From the NCBI GenBank assembly GCA_001771975.1, contig MERE01000064.1:1-16351 (forward strand): a stretch of DNA of 16,351 nt, in the 5' to 3' direction. This stretch comes from Betaproteobacteria bacterium RIFCSPLOWO2_02_FULL_68_150 (GTDB lineage: Bacteria > Pseudomonadota > Gammaproteobacteria > Burkholderiales > SG8-39). The position numbers and the translations under genes are program-made. Shown here one piece after another: positions 13,423-16,351 of the stretch (position 1 is its first letter; the number at the start of each line of letters is the position of its first letter). Under the pieces are notes generated by a model. It worked only from the letters and a program-made list of their open reading frames with translations. It had not been told where the DNA came from and did no database searches.

Positions 13423-15240
13423 ATGTGCGGCATCGTGGGGGCGGCTGCGCGGCGCGACATCATTCCGGTCCTGCTCGAGGGCCTGCGGCGGCTCGAATAC
13501 CGGGGCTACGACTCCTGCGGCGTGGCGGCGCTGCATCACGGGGCGCTCGCGCGCGTGCGCAGCGTGGCGCGCGTCGCCGACCTCGCCGGACAGGTCGCCT
13601 CGCAAGCGCTTGCCGCGGAAACCGGTATCGCGCACACGCGCTGGGCGACGCACGGCGCACCGCTCACGCACAACGCGCATCCCCTGTTCTCGCGCGGCGA
13701 GATCGCGCTGGTGCACAACGGCATCATCGAGAACTTCGAGGAGTTGCGCGACGAGCTGAAGGCTCGAGGGTACGCGTTCGAGAGCCAGACCGATACCGAG
13801 GTGATCGCGCACCTGGTGCACAGCCTCTACGCGGGCGATCTGTTCGACGCAGTGCGCCGGGCGGCGAAGCGGTTGAGCGGCGCCTACGCCATCGCGGTGA
13901 TGAGCGAGCGCGAGCCGCACGTGGTGGTGGGCGCGCGCGCCGGCAGCCCGCTCGTGGTCGGCGTCGGCGACGGCGAGATGTTCCTTGCCTCCGACGCACT
14001 TGCGCTCGCCGGCACGACCGAGCGCATCGCCTGTCTCGAGGAAGGCGACGTGGCCGAGATCCGGCTCGACGGCTATCGCGTGCTCGACCAGGCTGACCGG
14101 CCGGTGAAGCGTGAAGCGCGCATCGTCAAGGCTGGTAGCAGCGCGGTCGAGCTGGGACCGTACCGGCACTTCATGCAGAAGGAAATCTTCGAGCAGCCGC
14201 AGGCGGTAGCCGACACGCTGGAGGGCGTCGAGTCGGTGGCGCCGGCGCTTTTCGGCGAAGGCGCCGCTGCAGCGCTGCAGCGGGTCAAATCAGTGCTGCT
14301 GCTCGCTTGCGGCACGAGCTACTACGCCGGGCTCACGGCCAAGTGCTGGATCGAATCGCTGGCGCGACTGCCGGTGCAGGTCGAGATCGCAAGCGAATAC
14401 CGCTACCGCGACAGCGTGCCGGATCCGGATGCGCTGGTGGTGGTGGTGTCGCAATCGGGAGAAACCGCCGATACGCTGGCGGCCTTGCGCCACGCACGCA
14501 CGCTGGGTCAGCCGAATACGCTCGCGATCTGCAACGTCGCCACCAGCGCCATGATGCGCGAGACGCAACTCGCGTTTCTCACCCATGCAGGCGTGGAAAT
14601 CGGCGTTGCGTCGACCAAGGCGTTCACGACGCAACTGGTGGCGCTGTTTCTGCTCGCGATGACGCTGGCGAAGCTGCGCGGCCGCCTGTCGGTCGATGAA
14701 GAGCAGCAGCATTTGCGGCGCCTGCGGCATCTACCCAAGGCGCTCGGCGCGGCGCTCGCCCTGGAAACTCAGGTGATGGCGTGGTCGGAACGCTTCGCCG
14801 CCAAGGAGCACGCGCTCTTTCTCGGCCGCGGGCTGCACTACCCGATCGCGCTCGAAGGGGCGCTCAAGCTGAAGGAGATCTCCTACATCCACGCCGAGGC
14901 CTACCCGGCGGGAGAACTCAAGCACGGGCCGCTCGCGCTCGTCACCTCGGAGATGCCGGTGGTGACGGTGGCGCCGAACGATGCGCTGCTGGAGAAGCTC
15001 AAGTCGAACATGCAGGAAGTGCGCGCGCGCGGCGGCGAACTCTACGTGCTGACGGACGCCGAAACGCGCATCGCAGGTTCCGAAGGGATCAATGTGATCC
15101 GCCTGCCGGAGCATTACGGGCTGCTGTCGCCGATCCTGCACGTGGTGCCGCTGCAATTGCTGGCGTATCACACGGCGCTCGCGCGCGGCACGGATGTGGA
15201 CAAGCCGCGGAATCTCGCCAAGTCGGTGACGGTAGAGTAG
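13423..15240 (+). CDS. glmS: Glutamine-fructose-6-phosphate aminotransferase (isomerising)
   Basis: GlmS makes glucosamine-6-phosphate and glutamate from fructose-6-phosphate and glutamine, the first committed step toward UDP-GlcNAc. The 605-residue protein matches the family (about 609). The N-terminal glutaminase (2-225) starts MCGIVG, so Cys2 becomes the catalytic N terminus once Met is removed; HTRWATHG and HNGIIENF also belong to this domain. Two SIS sugar-isomerase domains follow (about 285-415 and 455-595), with CGTSYYAG, SQSGETADT, STKAFTTQ and AEAYPAGELKHGP. The C terminus PRNLAKSVTVE carries the catalytic Lys600. GlmU, the last enzyme of the pathway, is encoded just upstream; glmM, for the middle step, is not in the window. 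The stop is followed after one base by the peptidase start. Confidence 0.97.
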   Translation: MCGIVGAAARRDIIPVLLEGLRRLEYRGYDSCGVAALHHGALARVRSVARVADLAGQVASQALAAETGIAHTRWATHGAPLTHNAHPLFSRGEIALVHNGIIENFEELRDELKARGYAFESQTDTEVIAHLVHSLYAGDLFDAVRRAAKRLSGAYAIAVMSEREPHVVVGARAGSPLVVGVGDGEMFLASDALALAGTTERIACLEEGDVAEIRLDGYRVLDQADRPVKREARIVKAGSSAVELGPYRHFMQKEIFEQPQAVADTLEGVESVAPALFGEGAAAALQRVKSVLLLACGTSYYAGLTAKCWIESLARLPVQVEIASEYRYRDSVPDPDALVVVVSQSGETADTLAALRHARTLGQPNTLAICNVATSAMMRETQLAFLTHAGVEIGVASTKAFTTQLVALFLLAMTLAKLRGRLSVDEEQQHLRRLRHLPKALGAALALETQVMAWSERFAAKEHALFLGRGLHYPIALEGALKLKEISYIHAEAYPAGELKHGPLALVTSEMPVVTVAPNDALLEKLKSNMQEVRARGGELYVLTDAETRIAGSEGINVIRLPEHYGLLSPILHVVPLQLLAYHTALARGTDVDKPRNLAKSVTVE

Positions 15241-15241
15241 C

Positions 15242-16351
15242 GTGCGGTCCGTCGCATGGAGCAGTCTCGTTGCGTTCGTGCTGAGCCTCAGCACGCCTGC
15301 GCGCGCAGCCGATTCAGGTGAGCGCAATCTCCAGATCGATGCAATCGTGGCTGCGGTATCGCAGGAGAGGATCGAGGCCCGGATCCGGAAACTGGCATCG
15401 TTTTACACCCGCCACACGCTCTCGCAGACGGATTCCGACACGCGCGGCATCGGCGCCGCGCGCCGCTGGATCCATGCCGAACTGGCGGAATGCGCGCGTG
15501 CGACCGGGGGGCGGATGCAGGTCGCATTCGACGCCTACATCGAGCCGCCGGGCAGACGGTTGCCGGAGGCGGTGGAAATCGTGAATGTCGTCGCGACGCT
15601 CCCCGGCGCCCAAGCCGAGGCGCAGAAACGCATCTACGTCGTCAGCGGGCATTACGACTCGCGCGTATCAGATGTCATGGACGCCGAATCCTTTGCCCCC
15701 GGAGCCAATGACGACGCCTCCGGCGTGGCAGCCGTGATGGAACTCGCTTGCGTCATGGCGGCGCACCGCCTGGACGCCACGGTCGTCTTCATGGCCGTGG
15801 CCGGCGAGGAGCAGGGCCTGCTCGGCGCCGCTCACTGGGCGGAGGTGGCGCGCAAGAACGGACTTGCAATCGCCGCGATGATCACGAACGACATCATTGG
15901 CAGCCCGACCGCGAGCGACGGCCGCCGCAACGAGCGCAGGGTGCGGTTGTTCGCGAACGGTCTGCCGGCGCTGCTGGCTGCTTCGCAGCGGCATGCGAAC
16001 GCGTTCGCGCAGCGCGCCCGCAGGGAGCTTGACGCCATCGCCCGCTCGGGCGGCGAGGCCGACACGCCGACGCATCAGCTCGGCCGGCACCTCAAGGAGA
16101 CCGCAGAGCGTTACCTGCCCGGTTTCACCGTCGATCTGATCCCGCGTCCCGATCGCTTCCTGCGCGGCGGCGACCACCTGCCTTTTCTGGAGCGCGGGTA
16201 TGCCGCCGTTCGCTTCACCGAGCCGGCGGAAGATTACCGCCATCAGCACCAGGACGTGCGCGAGGAAAAGGGCGTCCGGTTCGGCGATCTGCCGGAGTTC
16301 GTCGATTTCGCCTACGTTGCCCAGGTGGCGCGCGCGAACGCGGCGGGATTG
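15242..16351 (+). CDS. Secreted M28-family zinc metallopeptidase (3' end beyond the window)
   Basis: A GTG start one base after the glmS stop opens a frame that runs without interruption for 370 codons to the window end. The first 22 residues form a signal peptide (hydrophobic SSLVAFVLSLS, cleavage after TPARA), so the mature enzyme is exported. The M28 aminopeptidase metal site is visible: H137 and D139 in SGHYDSR, D157 in PGANDDASG, the catalytic base E189 with ligand E190 in AGEEQGLLG, D217 in TNDIIG, and a C-terminal histidine, H334 or H336, in DYRHQHQDVR. It probably cleaves peptides or amino-terminal residues in the periplasm or outside the cell. The Shine-Dalgarno is weak (GGTAGAG), suggesting coupling to glmS. 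Typical relatives have 450-480 residues, so perhaps 80-110 are missing. Substrate unknown. Confidence 0.88.
   Translation, partial: MRSVAWSSLVAFVLSLSTPARAADSGERNLQIDAIVAAVSQERIEARIRKLASFYTRHTLSQTDSDTRGIGAARRWIHAELAECARATGGRMQVAFDAYIEPPGRRLPEAVEIVNVVATLPGAQAEAQKRIYVVSGHYDSRVSDVMDAESFAPGANDDASGVAAVMELACVMAAHRLDATVVFMAVAGEEQGLLGAAHWAEVARKNGLAIAAMITNDIIGSPTASDGRRNERRVRLFANGLPALLAASQRHANAFAQRARRELDAIARSGGEADTPTHQLGRHLKETAERYLPGFTVDLIPRPDRFLRGGDHLPFLERGYAAVRFTEPAEDYRHQHQDVREEKGVRFGDLPEFVDFAYVAQVARANAAGL

Noticed and set aside
12039..13463. Minus-strand open frame of 474 codons over glmU
   Set aside because: It mirrors glmU with an Arg/His/Ala-rich translation and no motifs; glmU on the plus strand is unambiguous.

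Overview
This is a G+C-rich, gene-dense bacterial window, probably from a betaproteobacterium. That assignment rests on the gltB-gltD and glmU-glmS pairs, the look of the protein sequences and the strong G/C third-position bias; it comes from reading, not from a phylogeny. Coding sequence fills nearly everything, and the longest non-coding gaps are about 115 and 103 bases. I see no tRNA, rRNA, CRISPR array, insertion sequence or phage gene.

Layout, left to right. (1) Bases 1-62 hold the last codons of an upstream plus-strand gene, possibly aroB. (2) gltB and gltD encode the large and small subunits of NADPH-dependent glutamate synthase. They abut exactly (TGA then ATG) and lie behind a plausible sigma-70 promoter. 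(3) After a 103-base gap containing a perfect TTGACA box and a 12-base palindrome comes a tightly overlapping signalling operon: a membrane histidine kinase with a periplasmic sensor region, HAMP and two tandem GAF domains; a stand-alone DivK-like receiver protein; and a receiver-class III nucleotide cyclase fusion. (4) On the minus strand lie a DUF2891-family protein and a 69-residue lipoprotein, convergent with the cyclase. (5) Divergent from these, glmU, glmS and a secreted M28-family metallopeptidase run on the plus strand with gaps of 4 and 1 bases. The peptidase is cut by the window end.

How the parts work together. GltBD makes glutamate from glutamine and 2-oxoglutarate. GlmS uses glutamine to make glucosamine-6-phosphate, and GlmU makes UDP-N-acetylglucosamine for peptidoglycan and lipopolysaccharide, so both housekeeping blocks draw on the glutamine pool. 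The kinase, receiver and receiver-cyclase genes look like a self-contained branched phosphorelay that could turn a periplasmic or cytosolic signal into a cyclic nucleotide. This is the most interesting part of the window, because the cyclase departs from the canonical residues at both positions that read the purine base. The architecture is assembled from known families; nothing here proves a wholly new system.
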